Shown here: in pieces, positions 16,633-24,272 of the stretch | Layout: the number at the start of each line of letters is the position of its first letter | Position numbering within the stretch: position 1 is the first letter of the stretch | Assembly: GCA_902761755.1 (NCBI GenBank) | Contig: CACWLP010000005.1 | Coordinates: 1-64,000, forward strand | Length of the DNA: 64,000 nt | DNA from: an uncultured Eubacteriales bacterium | GTDB taxonomy: Bacteria > Bacillota > Clostridia > Christensenellales > Aristaeellaceae | Direction of reading: 5' to 3' | Position numbers and translations under genes: made by a program | The notes under the pieces: generated by a model | What the model was told of the DNA's origin: nothing | Database searches by the model: none | The model's input: only the letters and a program-made list of their open reading frames with translations

Positions 16633-18267
16633 ATGCCCATTACCGACCTGCTGGAAAGAAACAGCAAGCTCTACGGAAACGAAACCGCCCTGGTGGAAAT
16701 GAACCCCGAGATCCAGGAGGAGCCCCGGGTCACCTGGCGTGAATATGAACTGATCCAGCCCACCACCGCCACCCCCTACCGCCGGGAGATCACCTGGAGC
16801 GTCTTTGACGAAAAAGCCAACCGGGTGGCGAACCTGCTCATGAGCCGGGGCATCCGCAAGGGGCAGAAGGTGGCCATCCTGCTGATGAACTGCCTGGAAT
16901 GGCTGCCCATTTACTTCGGCATCCTGAAAACCGGGGCCATCGCGGTGCCCCTGAATTTCCGCTATACCGCCGACGAGATCGAATACTGCCTGCGCCTGGC
17001 GGACGCGGACGTGCTTTTCTTCGGCCCGGAATTCATCGGCCGCGTGGAGGACATCGTGCCCAAAATCAGCCGGGAAAAGATCCTCTTCTTCGTGGGGGAC
17101 AACCGGCCCTCCTTCGCCGAAAGCTATAACGAAGCCGTGGCGAACTGCTCCTCCTCCGCCCCCAAGGTGCTCATCGAGGATACCGACGAGGCCGCCATTT
17201 ACTATTCCTCCGGCACCACAGGCTTCCCCAAGGCCATATTGCTGGACCATACGGCGCTTCTGCAGTCCGCCCGGATGGAGGCCATGCACCACGAAACCAC
17301 CCATAACGACGTATTCCTCTGCATCCCGCCGCTGTACCACACCGGCGCGAAAATGCACTGGTTCGGCTCGCTCTTCACCGGCAGCCGGGCAGTGATCCTC
17401 AAGGGCAATAAGCCCAAGGCCATCCTGGACGCGGTGAGCATGGAAAAGTGCACCATCGTGTGGCTGCTGGTGCCCTGGGCTCAGGATATCCTGGCGGCCA
17501 TCGAGCGCGGGGACGTGAAGCTGGAGGACTATCAGCTCTCCCAGTGGCGGCTGATGCACATCGGCGCCCAGCCGGTGCCCCCCTCCCTGATCCGGCACTG
17601 GCTGCAGTATTTCCCCCATCATAAGTACGATACCAATTACGGCCTGAGCGAATCCACCGGCCCGGGCTGCGTGCACCTAGGCATGGAAAACGTGCGCAAG
17701 GTGGGCGCCATCGGCGTGCCGGGCTTCGGCTGGAAATGCAAGATCGTGGACGAAAAGGATCAGCCCGTTCAGCAGGGCGAGGTGGGCGAACTGTGCGTCC
17801 GGGGCCCCGGGGTCATGCGGTGCTATTATCACGATCCCAAGGCTACCGCCGAAACCCTCATCAACGGCTGGCTGCACACCGGCGACATGGCCAAGCAGGA
17901 CGAGGAAGGCTTCATCTTCCTGGTGGACCGCAAGAAGGACGTCATCATCACCGGCGGCGAAAACCTCTACCCCGTCCAGATCGAGGATTTCCTGGCCTCC
18001 AACCCCAAGATCCACGACGTGGCCGTGATCGGCCTGCCCGATCCCCGGCTGGGCGAGATCGCCGCGGCCATCATCCAGGTCAAGGAAGGCATGGAGCTCA
18101 CCGAGGACGAGGTGAACCGCTTCTGCCTGGATCTGCCCCGCTACAAGCGGCCCCGGAAAATCATTTTCGCCAAAGTGCCCCGCAACCCCACCGGCAAGAT
18201 CGAAAAGCCCAAGCTGCGCCAGCAGTACTGCGGCGTCCGCCTGGTGGAAGCGCAGAACAACGGATAA
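16633..18267 (+). CDS. AMP-dependent acyl-CoA synthetase (class I adenylate-forming)
   Basis: 544 residues. Motifs in order: phosphate-binding loop YYSSGTTGFPK, the YGLSESTG motif, the hinge region around TGDMA and DRKKDVIITGGENLYP, and the catalytic lysine in RNPTGKIEKPK. It activates a carboxylic acid with ATP and transfers it to CoA. Being divergent from the aromatic-acid operon across a shared regulatory region, its substrate might be an aryl or fatty acid. AAAGGA lies 10 bases before the start. The hairpin of copy 3 follows its stop by 14 bases. Confidence 0.9.
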   Translation: MPITDLLERNSKLYGNETALVEMNPEIQEEPRVTWREYELIQPTTATPYRREITWSVFDEKANRVANLLMSRGIRKGQKVAILLMNCLEWLPIYFGILKTGAIAVPLNFRYTADEIEYCLRLADADVLFFGPEFIGRVEDIVPKISREKILFFVGDNRPSFAESYNEAVANCSSSAPKVLIEDTDEAAIYYSSGTTGFPKAILLDHTALLQSARMEAMHHETTHNDVFLCIPPLYHTGAKMHWFGSLFTGSRAVILKGNKPKAILDAVSMEKCTIVWLLVPWAQDILAAIERGDVKLEDYQLSQWRLMHIGAQPVPPSLIRHWLQYFPHHKYDTNYGLSESTGPGCVHLGMENVRKVGAIGVPGFGWKCKIVDEKDQPVQQGEVGELCVRGPGVMRCYYHDPKATAETLINGWLHTGDMAKQDEEGFIFLVDRKKDVIITGGENLYPVQIEDFLASNPKIHDVAVIGLPDPRLGEIAAAIIQVKEGMELTEDEVNRFCLDLPRYKRPRKIIFAKVPRNPTGKIEKPKLRQQYCGVRLVEAQNNG

Positions 18268-18281
18268 AAAAACGACGAAAG

Positions 18282-18328
18282 CAGGGGGGAAACCGTTCTT
18301 TGGAGCCCAAAGAACGGTTTCCCCCCTG
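18282..18328 (+). repeat. 3'-end hairpin family, copy 3 (after the acyl-CoA synthetase gene)
   Basis: A perfect 21-bp stem, 18282-18302 with 18308-18328, with loop GAGCC. The family tail (ACCCCC, then TTTCCAAGAAAGG) follows to about 18348. Confidence 0.85.
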
Positions 18329-18399
18329 TACCCCCTTTCCAAGAAAGGCGGCTGAACACAGAATTTTTTGGTTTCCCCCAGCCGGTTTTCGGAGGGGGC

Positions 18400-18438
18400 G
18401 CGGGGGGACCGCTTTTGACACAAAAGCGGTCCCCCCGC
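18400..18438 (-). repeat. 3'-end hairpin family, copy 4 (after the YgjV-like gene)
   Basis: A perfect 18-bp stem, 18400-18417 with 18421-18438, with loop ACA, 7 bases beyond the minus-strand stop. The tail on the minus strand is GCCCCCTCCGAAAACC. Copies 3 and 4 face each other between two convergent genes. Confidence 0.85.
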
Positions 18439-18444
18439 CTTTTC

Positions 18445-18993
18445 TTACTCTCCGTTTCCTTCCCTCTTATCCCGGTAGATCGCGTGCAGCATGCCGGCGA
18501 TGTTGAACACTTCCCCCAGGAAGCCGCCCAAAGCGCCCACGCCCACATGGCCGTTATACAGCAGCCAGGACACCGAATCCACCATCTTGATCCGGCGCAG
18601 GGCGATCATATCCGTCTGCACGAAAGCATAGGTGCCGAAAAACGCGCCGATCACGGGGATCAGGCTCCAGAGCGCGTCCGCCGCGGACGGGCGGTGCAGC
18701 GCCAGGAACAGCGCGTACGCCCCCACGCAGGAAACGCAGATCACGAAGTACAAATTTTTTCTTTCCGCCCGGGATTTGTTTTCCGCCTTCAGGAAGGAAA
18801 GCGAACGCACCAGGAACACGGCGTTCAGGTAAATGCCCATGCCGCCGCCGGAAAACACATAGCTGCACATGTGAAAGCCCGTAGCCGCCGTGTGCAGGAG
18901 AAGCAGCGTGCGCTTCTTCCTGGAATGGAAGGCAAGGATATTCAGCACCATCCCGATCAGGCTCAGGACGGTGCCGTAGTATTCCCTTTTCAA
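18445..18993 (-). CDS. YgjV-like integral membrane protein
   Basis: 182 residues with about five or six hydrophobic segments and the Imp-YgjV family look (SLIGMVLNILAFHSRKK at the N-terminus, VDSVSWLLYNGHVG near residue 140). Function is unknown in the family. The start is a TTG at 18993 with a weak AAAGG-type site, so the exact start is uncertain. It is the last gene of a four-gene run with thrH, an amino-acid kinase and a Dak-like fragment. Confidence 0.75.
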   Translation of the reverse strand: MKREYYGTVLSLIGMVLNILAFHSRKKRTLLLLHTAATGFHMCSYVFSGGGMGIYLNAVFLVRSLSFLKAENKSRAERKNLYFVICVSCVGAYALFLALHRPSAADALWSLIPVIGAFFGTYAFVQTDMIALRRIKMVDSVSWLLYNGHVGVGALGGFLGEVFNIAGMLHAIYRDKREGNGE

Positions 18994-19017
18994 TCAGGTT
19001 GCCGCCTTTCCCCGGTT

Positions 19018-19269
19018 TCAGCCCGGCAAACCCCGGGACTGACGGTCCATATCCTCCACCACGATATCGTGGATCTCGCCCAGGGTGGCGCAGTATTTCA
19101 GCACTTCCCAGGGCTCGTTGGTGTGGAAATGGATCTTGATCAGCTCGTCGTCGCCCACGGCCAGCAGGCAGTCGCCCTTGAGGTTTTCCAGGAAATAATC
19201 CCGGATCTCGTCTTCGTCCAGGTCGTGGCCTTCGATGAGCAGCTGGGTATCGTAACGGGGGTCGATCAT
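19018..19269 (-). CDS. Stand-alone Dak/FakA-like C-terminal domain protein
   Basis: 83 residues. The segment GDCLLAVGDDELIKIHFHTNEPWEVLKY resembles the end of the C-terminal domain of DegV-partner FakA/YloV and other dihydroxyacetone-kinase-like proteins, where VGDDxLxKVHVHT is typical. The kinase domain itself is missing. The ATG at 19269 has AAGGAAGGAA 6 bases upstream, so it is a properly translated small gene and not just debris. It starts 20 bases after the amino-acid kinase stop. Function unknown. Confidence 0.7.
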   Translation of the reverse strand: MIDPRYDTQLLIEGHDLDEDEIRDYFLENLKGDCLLAVGDDELIKIHFHTNEPWEVLKYCATLGEIHDIVVEDMDRQSRGLPG

Positions 19270-19289
19270 GGTAAGTTCCTTCCTTTCGT

Positions 19290-20120
19290 TCATACAATGG
19301 CGATCCGGGTGCGGTTCACCGCGCCGGAGAGGATCTTCTCAATGGGATAGCGGGCGTTGGCGATATACACCTCCACCCCCGTGCGGGCGGAGCGCAGGGC
19401 GTATTCCAGCTTCGCCCCGGCGCCGTTGGCCCCGGCCCGGGACGCGCCCACGCAGTGGCCCTGCCAGTCCCGCACCTTCTTTTCCAGGCGCTCCGCGTCC
19501 GGCGCCGTGATCTCCCGGACCAGGGTGGCCGGGTCCTGAGGGTCGGCGTAGATGCCCTCGGTGGAGGTGAGCAGGATCAGCTTTTTCGTGCGCACCAGCT
19601 CGGCGATCACGGCGGCGGTTTCGTCGTTGTCCACGCACTCCACCACCGGGGTGTCCGGATGGCTGGCCTGCAGGGAGGTCAATTCCATCTTGCGGTTTTC
19701 CTCGTCGCTGACGCAGTCGTTATAATTGATGATGGGGATAGCCCCCTGCTGCGCCGCCCGCTGCAAAAGGCCAAAGAGGTGCTGCCGCTTCTGGGGGTCG
19801 TTGAAATGGTTGTGCTCCACCAGCACCTGCCGCACCCCGTATTCCGGGCGGATGAAGCGCCGGTAGGTCTCCATCAGCACGGCCTGGCCCTGGGCGGAAT
19901 AATCGGTCTTGTTCTGCTCCGGGTCGCCCCCCAGGGCTTTCCCGGTGCGCTTCAAATAATCCAGCCGCCCGATCTCCGTGGCCCCGGAGGACACCAGCAG
20001 CATCCCGGGCCTGAGCTCGCTGCTGAGCCGGGCAAAAATATTATAGTCGATATCGTTGTCCTCCCGGCGGATCAGCGCCATGGACCCGATCTTGATCACC
20101 AGTTCAATGCCGCCTGTCAC
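19290..20120 (-). CDS. Amino-acid kinase family protein (glutamate 5-kinase-like)
   Basis: 276 residues. An amino-acid kinase fold is indicated by LVIKIGSMALI at the N-terminus, MLLVSSGATEIGRLDYL, the acidic VDNDETAAVIAELV loop and the closing LLTSTEGIYAD. This resembles glutamate 5-kinase (ProB) without a PUA domain, but some family members are uridylate kinases or unassigned. Two start codons are possible: GTG at 20138 overlapping the thrH stop, or GTG at 20120 preceded by GGGAGGA; the latter is chosen. No proA lies nearby, so a role in proline synthesis is not supported by context. Confidence 0.75.
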   Translation of the reverse strand: MTGGIELVIKIGSMALIRREDNDIDYNIFARLSSELRPGMLLVSSGATEIGRLDYLKRTGKALGGDPEQNKTDYSAQGQAVLMETYRRFIRPEYGVRQVLVEHNHFNDPQKRQHLFGLLQRAAQQGAIPIINYNDCVSDEENRKMELTSLQASHPDTPVVECVDNDETAAVIAELVRTKKLILLTSTEGIYADPQDPATLVREITAPDAERLEKKVRDWQGHCVGASRAGANGAGAKLEYALRSARTGVEVYIANARYPIEKILSGAVNRTRIAIV

Positions 20121-20134
20121 CACGATTCCTCCCG

Positions 20135-20734
20135 TCACAGCGCCGCCCGGATAGCGGAAAGCAGTTCGCCGTATTCCTCGAAGGCGGGCAGCTCCGGGTG
20201 ATCGCGCTTGATCTGCTCGGTGCTGCGGAAAAGGAACCCCGCCTTGCTGGCCTGGATCATGGCCAGGTCGTTGTAGCTGTCCCCGGCGGCGATGGTATCA
20301 AAGCCCACGGACTGCAGCACCCGCACCGTGGCCAGCTTGGATTTTTCCACCCGCATTTTATACCCCGTCACCATGCCGTCCGGCGCCACCTCCAGGGTGT
20401 TGCAGAAAATGGTGGGCCAGCCCAGCTTTTTCATCAGGGGCGTGGCAAACTGGGTGAAGGTGTCGCTGAGGATGATCACCTGGGTGATCTCCCGGAGCGC
20501 GTCCAGGAATTCCTTCGCGCCCGGCATGGGATCCACAGTCTGGATGACCCGCTGGATTTCCCTCAGCCCCAGCCCGTGGTCCCTGAGGATGCCCAGCCGC
20601 CACTTCATCAGTTTATCGTAATCCGGCTCGTCCCGGGTGGTGCGCTTGAGCTCCGGGATCCCGCTGGCCTTTGAAAACGCGATCCAGATTTCCGGCACCA
20701 GCACACCCTCCAGATCCAGGCAAACCACGTTCAT
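20135..20734 (-). CDS. thrH: HAD phosphatase ThrH (phosphoserine phosphatase/homoserine phosphotransferase)
   Basis: 199 residues, matching the length of ThrH. HAD motifs are visible: CLDLEGVLVPEIW (nucleophile Asp7), the ILSDTFTQF serine motif, the lysine in KMRVEKSK and GDSYNDLAMI. ThrH proteins remove phosphate from phosphoserine and can pass it to homoserine. First gene of the operon, with a clear promoter upstream and GGGGGAGGA before the ATG. Confidence 0.9.
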   Translation of the reverse strand: MNVVCLDLEGVLVPEIWIAFSKASGIPELKRTTRDEPDYDKLMKWRLGILRDHGLGLREIQRVIQTVDPMPGAKEFLDALREITQVIILSDTFTQFATPLMKKLGWPTIFCNTLEVAPDGMVTGYKMRVEKSKLATVRVLQSVGFDTIAAGDSYNDLAMIQASKAGFLFRSTEQIKRDHPELPAFEEYGELLSAIRAAL

Positions 20735-20764
20735 GCTCTCATCCTCCCCCTTCGCATCCCGATG

Positions 20765-20793
20765 ATTGTATCATACCGCCGCCCGTTTTTCAA
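20765..20793 (-). promoter_or_regulatory. Promoter of the thrH operon
   Basis: Minus strand: TTGAAA (20788-20793), 17 bp, TACAAT (20765-20770), about 30 bases before the thrH start. Confidence 0.7.
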
Positions 20794-20803
20794 TACCGGG
20801 GCC

Positions 20804-20832
20804 TTGCGCGTTGCCCCGGATCATGCTATGAT
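20804..20832 (+). promoter_or_regulatory. Promoter of the HPr-like gene
   Basis: TTGCGC (20804-20809), 17 bp, TATGAT (20827-20832), leaving a leader of about 20 bases. Confidence 0.65.
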
Positions 20833-20857
20833 ACCCGGGAAAGGAGCGTGGATCCCC

Positions 20858-21100
20858 ATGCTGATCCCCATTCGCGTCGATTCCATGAAAGCCGCGGAGA
20901 CGCTGAGCAACGTGTGCAAGCAGTTCCCGCAGGAAATCTTCCTGCGCTCCCACGTATACTGCATCGACCCCAAATCCACCCTGGGCATCCTGGCCATGAT
21001 GTATTCCGCCAAAGACGGCATGACCCTGGATACCGCCGATATGCCCGATGCGGACGCGGAAAAGCTGCGCGCCGCCCTGCAGGATTTTGTGATCGGATGA
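20858..21100 (+). CDS. HPr-family phosphocarrier-like protein lacking the active-site histidine
   Basis: 80 residues. The fold can be traced against HPr: LIPIRVDS for the first strand, then an IDPKSTLGILAMMYSA segment that fits the HPr regulatory-serine helix (Ser40 aligned with Ser46). The phosphorylated-histidine loop, normally G-[IL]-H-A-R-P, reads SMKAAETL here, so there is no His15 equivalent and it cannot take phosphate from enzyme I in the usual way. It may be a Crh-like or purely regulatory relative. GGAG lies 12 bases before the start. It has its own promoter and a strong terminator. Confidence 0.8.
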   Translation: MLIPIRVDSMKAAETLSNVCKQFPQEIFLRSHVYCIDPKSTLGILAMMYSAKDGMTLDTADMPDADAEKLRAALQDFVIG

Positions 21101-21110
21101 CCCGGAGCGA

Positions 21111-21152
21111 AAAAGCCCCCGCCGCCTGCGCAGAACAGACGGCGGGGGTTTT
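21111..21152. terminator. Bidirectional terminator between convergent genes
   Basis: Stem 21116-21124 with 21140-21148 (9 bp), extended by AAAAG/TTTT flanks. A T-run follows on each strand. It ends the HPr-like gene and should also end the convergent nucleotidyltransferase gene if that gene stops at 21158. Confidence 0.85.
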
Positions 21153-21157
21153 GCATA

Positions 21158-21929
21158 TCAGAAAGCAGTTTTTTTTCAGTTCCTTTTCCAGGGCGTCCGC
21201 GTACCGCTGCACCGTAGGGCCCAGCCCCTTCAGCCACTGCTTCACATCGTCCCTGTCCCTGTACGCCATGGGCTCCCGCCTGACCGCCAGGGCTTTCCGC
21301 AGGGGTTCTTCCTCCTCAAAAATGTGCTCCCGCAGCGCCCAGACGCCGGCGCCGGTCTTTGAAATCACGCCGCCGTACCGGAGGGTGTAGATGCACCGGG
21401 CGATATCCAGCAGCCATCCGCAGGAATAAAGACTCCCGTTCGTCCGGACGGCGCAGCGGCGAATGGCATCGTAATGCCGCCTGACCGCCTCCGCCAGCGC
21501 ATCCCGGGACGGCGCGGTGAAAATGCTCCTGTCCCCGCCGCCGCAGACGCACCGCCCGTACTTCGCCAGCTCAAAGGCGGAAAACGCATCCTGCGCGTAG
21601 CTGTCCGTGATCCGCTGGCCGGAGGTGCCCCAGTAAACCAAGCGGGTAAACGAGCCGGAAAGGTATTCCGCTTTTTCTGCGATGATCCCTTCAAAGGCCC
21701 GGTAATACCGGTTTTCCGGCTCTTCCTGCGTCATTTCCTGCCTGAGCATCAGCAGCGCCCCGGCCTGGCCGGGCGTGATCTGCCCGTTCGTGAGAACCAG
21801 CAGGTCAATGTCGCTCCAGCCCGGCCGGAAATCATCCAGCACCACGCTGCCGTACAGCCAGACCTCCGGCGGCTTTCCGCCCAGGATGCCGGTGATCCTG
21901 TCCGCCATTTTTGCGATTGACTGATCCAT
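21158..21929 (-). CDS. Aminoglycoside-type nucleotidyltransferase (DUF4111-like), apparent frameshift at its end
   Basis: The N-terminal domain has the polymerase-beta-type motif GS-x-DDFRPGWSDIDLL (Gly27, Ser28, Asp40, Asp42). A helical C-terminal region as in AadA-like adenylyltransferases follows. These proteins transfer a nucleotide to a small molecule; an antibiotic substrate is possible but unproven. As sequenced, the frame runs on past a run of eight A (21169-21176) for about 110 codons, antisense through the terminator and the whole HPr-like gene to 20826. Removing one A gives a TGA at 21158-21160, just before the terminator, and a 256-residue protein of normal size. Start at 21929: AAGGA with 4 bases of spacing. 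Confidence 0.72.
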
Positions 21930-21971
21930 TTGATCCTTGCTTTCCCGGGGCCGGCGCACAGGCCCCGCGCG

Positions 21972-22832
21972 TCACTGATGCTTCATGGTGAGCAGATGGA
22001 TCTGAGGCCTGGCCCCCAATCGCACCGGCAGCACCGACGTGCCCACTCCGTTGCTCACCAGGATATCCGCCCCGTTTTCCCGGTACCAGCCGGAGCGATA
22101 CCGGTCCCCCAGGTCGCTGGAGGAATGCAGGCTATGGCCGAACAGGGCCACCTGGCCCCCGTGGGTGTGCCCGCACAGGGCCAGGCGGTAAAACGGCCCG
22201 CCGGGGGCCTCGTACGTCTGCGGCAGGATGTCCGGCGTGTGGGGTACGAACACCGTAAAGTCTGCCCCGGCGCACAGCCTTTGCGCTTTTTCCAGGTCCG
22301 GGAATCCGTTGTAGTAATCGTCCACCCCGGCGAAGGCGACGGTCTGCCCGTCCTTCGTGAGCGTCCATACGTCGTTCACCAGGGGGATCACGCCGTTTTC
22401 CCGCATGGCCGCCGTCAGCTTATTCAGGTTTTCTTCCGGCAGCGTGCGGTCGTGGTTCCCCACCGTGGCGGCCACCCCCAGCCGGGCTTTGAAGCCGGGA
22501 TGCAGCGCAAAGAAGGCGATGGCGCCGTCCGAATCCTCGCCGTAATCCCCGCCCAGCAATATCACGTCCGCCTCCAGCGCGTTCACCCGTTCTGCCAGAA
22601 GGCGCACCCGCTTTTCCGGGAACAGCGCGCCGTAATGGATGTCGGACAGGAATACGATCCGCAAGCCGTCGAAGGCCTCCGGCCATTCGGGAAACGCGCA
22701 GGCTGTCTCCACGGTATCCAACTGCGCCGCCAGATACAGCGGGTAAAACAGCGCGCAGCCCGCCGGCAGCAGCATCAGCAGCCTGCCGGACCAGCCTGTT
22801 TTATGGGCCCGTTTCCTGATCTTTTTTCCCAC
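21972..22832 (-). CDS. Membrane-anchored metallophosphoesterase (YkuE-like)
   Basis: 286 residues. A basic N-terminus and one hydrophobic segment (about 15-36) are followed by a calcineurin-like domain with FLSDIHYG, LGGDYGEDSD, VGNHDRTL and CGHTHGGQ, the four metal-binding motifs. The active site should therefore be outside the membrane. Family members act on cell-wall or lipid phosphoesters. The start codon is GTG with GGAGGG upstream. Divergent from galE. Confidence 0.9.
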   Translation of the reverse strand: MGKKIRKRAHKTGWSGRLLMLLPAGCALFYPLYLAAQLDTVETACAFPEWPEAFDGLRIVFLSDIHYGALFPEKRVRLLAERVNALEADVILLGGDYGEDSDGAIAFFALHPGFKARLGVAATVGNHDRTLPEENLNKLTAAMRENGVIPLVNDVWTLTKDGQTVAFAGVDDYYNGFPDLEKAQRLCAGADFTVFVPHTPDILPQTYEAPGGPFYRLALCGHTHGGQVALFGHSLHSSSDLGDRYRSGWYRENGADILVSNGVGTSVLPVRLGARPQIHLLTMKHQ

Positions 22833-22907
22833 GCGCTTTCCCTCCGCCCCGCCGTTTTTTTCATTGTATCATATTCGCCCCGCCGGCGCAAATTCTCCCT
22901 TTCTTCA

Positions 22908-22936
22908 TTGACACGCCCGCCGCCGCCGTTTATAAT
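22908..22936 (+). promoter_or_regulatory. Consensus promoter of galE
   Basis: TTGACA (22908-22913), 17 bp, TATAAT (22931-22936): a perfect match to the vegetative promoter consensus, with a leader of about 25 bases. Confidence 0.88.
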
Positions 22937-22966
22937 GAAAGCAATCAACGGCAAGGAGGTCTTTTT

Positions 22967-23986
22967 ATGCGCGTACTGCTCACCGGCGGCGCCGGCTACA
23001 TCGGCTCCCATACAGCCCTGGCTTTGCTCAACGCCGGTTACGACGTGGTGGTATTGGATAACCTGAGCAATTCCAGCCCCGAAGCCTTCCGACGGGTGGA
23101 GGCGCTGACGGGGAAAAAGGCCCCCCTGATCATCGGCGACTGCACGGACGGGGATACCGTAAGGGCCGTGTTTGAAAACCACGGCCCCATCGACGCGGTG
23201 ATCCACTTCGCCGGGCTCAAGGCCGTGGGCGAATCCGTGGAAAAGCCCCTGGATTATTATCAGAACAACCTGGACGCCACCATGGCGCTGTGCCGGGTGA
23301 TGCCGGAATACGGCTGCCGGGCGCTGGTGTTTTCCTCCTCCGCCACGGTGTACGGCGTCACCCAGGAAATGCCCCTCCGGGAGGATTTCCCCACCGGCTG
23401 CACCAACCCCTACGGCTGGACCAAGTGGATCAGCGAACGGATCTTGACGGACGTAGCGAAGGCGGATCCCTCCCGTTCCTTCGTGCTGCTAAGGTATTTC
23501 AACCCCATCGGCGCCCACGAAAGCGGCCGTATCGGGGAAGATCCCGCCGGCATCCCCAACAACCTGATGCCCTACATCTGCCAGGTGGCCTCCGGGAAGC
23601 TGGATCACCTGCGGGTGTTCGGAAACGATTACCCCACCCGGGACGGCACCGGGGAAAGGGATTACATCCACGTGATGGACCTGGCGGAGGGCCATCTGGC
23701 GGCGCTGGATTACGCCCTGAAAAACAGCGGCGTCGAGGTTTTCAACCTGGGCACCGGCACCCCTTACAGCGTGCTGGATATCGTGCGCGCCTTCGAGGAA
23801 GCCAACGGCCTTACGATCCCCTACGAGATCACCCCCCGCCGCCCCGGCGACATCGCCGTATGCTACGCCGACGCCTCCCGGGCCAGGGACGTCCTGCACT
23901 GGCAGGCCAAGCGGGATCTGAAGCAGATGTGCCGGGACGCCTGGAACTGGCAGAAGCACAACCCCCGGGGATACGGAGACAAATAA
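22967..23986 (+). CDS. galE: UDP-glucose 4-epimerase
   Basis: 339 residues, standard for GalE, which interconverts UDP-glucose and UDP-galactose. NAD-binding TGGAGYIGSH is at residues 6-15, the catalytic Ser/Thr in FSSSATVYG and the YxxxK motif in PYGWTKW. AAGGAGGT lies 7 bases before the start. Monocistronic with a consensus promoter. It supplies sugar nucleotides probably used by the glycosyltransferases elsewhere in the window. Confidence 0.97.
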   Translation: MRVLLTGGAGYIGSHTALALLNAGYDVVVLDNLSNSSPEAFRRVEALTGKKAPLIIGDCTDGDTVRAVFENHGPIDAVIHFAGLKAVGESVEKPLDYYQNNLDATMALCRVMPEYGCRALVFSSSATVYGVTQEMPLREDFPTGCTNPYGWTKWISERILTDVAKADPSRSFVLLRYFNPIGAHESGRIGEDPAGIPNNLMPYICQVASGKLDHLRVFGNDYPTRDGTGERDYIHVMDLAEGHLAALDYALKNSGVEVFNLGTGTPYSVLDIVRAFEEANGLTIPYEITPRRPGDIAVCYADASRARDVLHWQAKRDLKQMCRDAWNWQKHNPRGYGDK

Positions 23987-24004
23987 ACACGGATGATCTT
24001 ACGC

Positions 24005-24040
24005 AAAAAACAGGCCCGCGCCTTTCAGCGCCGGCCTGTT
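24005..24040 (-). terminator. Terminator of the 6S RNA, also behind galE
   Basis: Stem 24009-24016 with 24033-24040 (8 bp) plus an inner GCGC pair (24018-24021 with 24028-24031). Six T follow on the minus strand. On the plus strand the T-run is poor, so it mainly serves the minus-strand RNA. Confidence 0.82.
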
Positions 24041-24237
24041 CTTCGTCGTATCCCAAAGTGCCGCTGCCCTCTATTTTTTCACCCGCTATGTTAAGCAGGC
24101 CGGTGCCCAGCGGAAGCTTCTGCCGTCCCCTGGCGTGCATGGCACGGGGGCATGACATCCGACGACCTGTCCCGGGTTCCGTTTTATGAAATGTGGGTAA
24201 AAACAGAACGCTGGCGAACACCCCAGGATGCTTCAAC
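24041..24237 (-). ncRNA. ssrS: 6S RNA
   Basis: About 200 bases with no frame of its own, bounded by a perfect promoter and a U-tract terminator. The ends fold into the rod of 6S RNA: a closing pair CGUUG/CGACG, then 11 pairs between AUCCUGGGGUG and CACUUUGGGAU. GCC with GGC follows, then UUCUGUUUUU with AAAAAUAGAG, and ACCC with GGGU. A large internal opening then leads to an apical stem (CGUGC/GCACG). The conserved 6S landmarks UGUUCGCCAGCG near the 5' end, CAUUUCAUA at the bubble and GCAGCGGCAC near the 3' end are present. 6S RNA binds the vegetative RNA polymerase holoenzyme and damps transcription in stationary phase. Ends are approximate. Confidence 0.87.
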
Positions 24238-24243
24238 GGTATT

Positions 24244-24272
24244 ATTATATGCGGCCCGCCGCATCTTGTCAA
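24244..24272 (-). promoter_or_regulatory. Consensus promoter of the 6S RNA
   Basis: Minus strand: TTGACA (24267-24272), 17 bp, TATAAT (24244-24249). The -35 hexamer contains the TGA stop codon of the upstream nucleotidyltransferase gene, so coding and promoter sequence overlap. Confidence 0.9.

Noticed and set aside
20826..21157. C-terminal extension of the nucleotidyltransferase frame
   Set aside because: It is antisense to the HPr-like gene and crosses a strong terminator; a one-base indel in an A-run explains it better.
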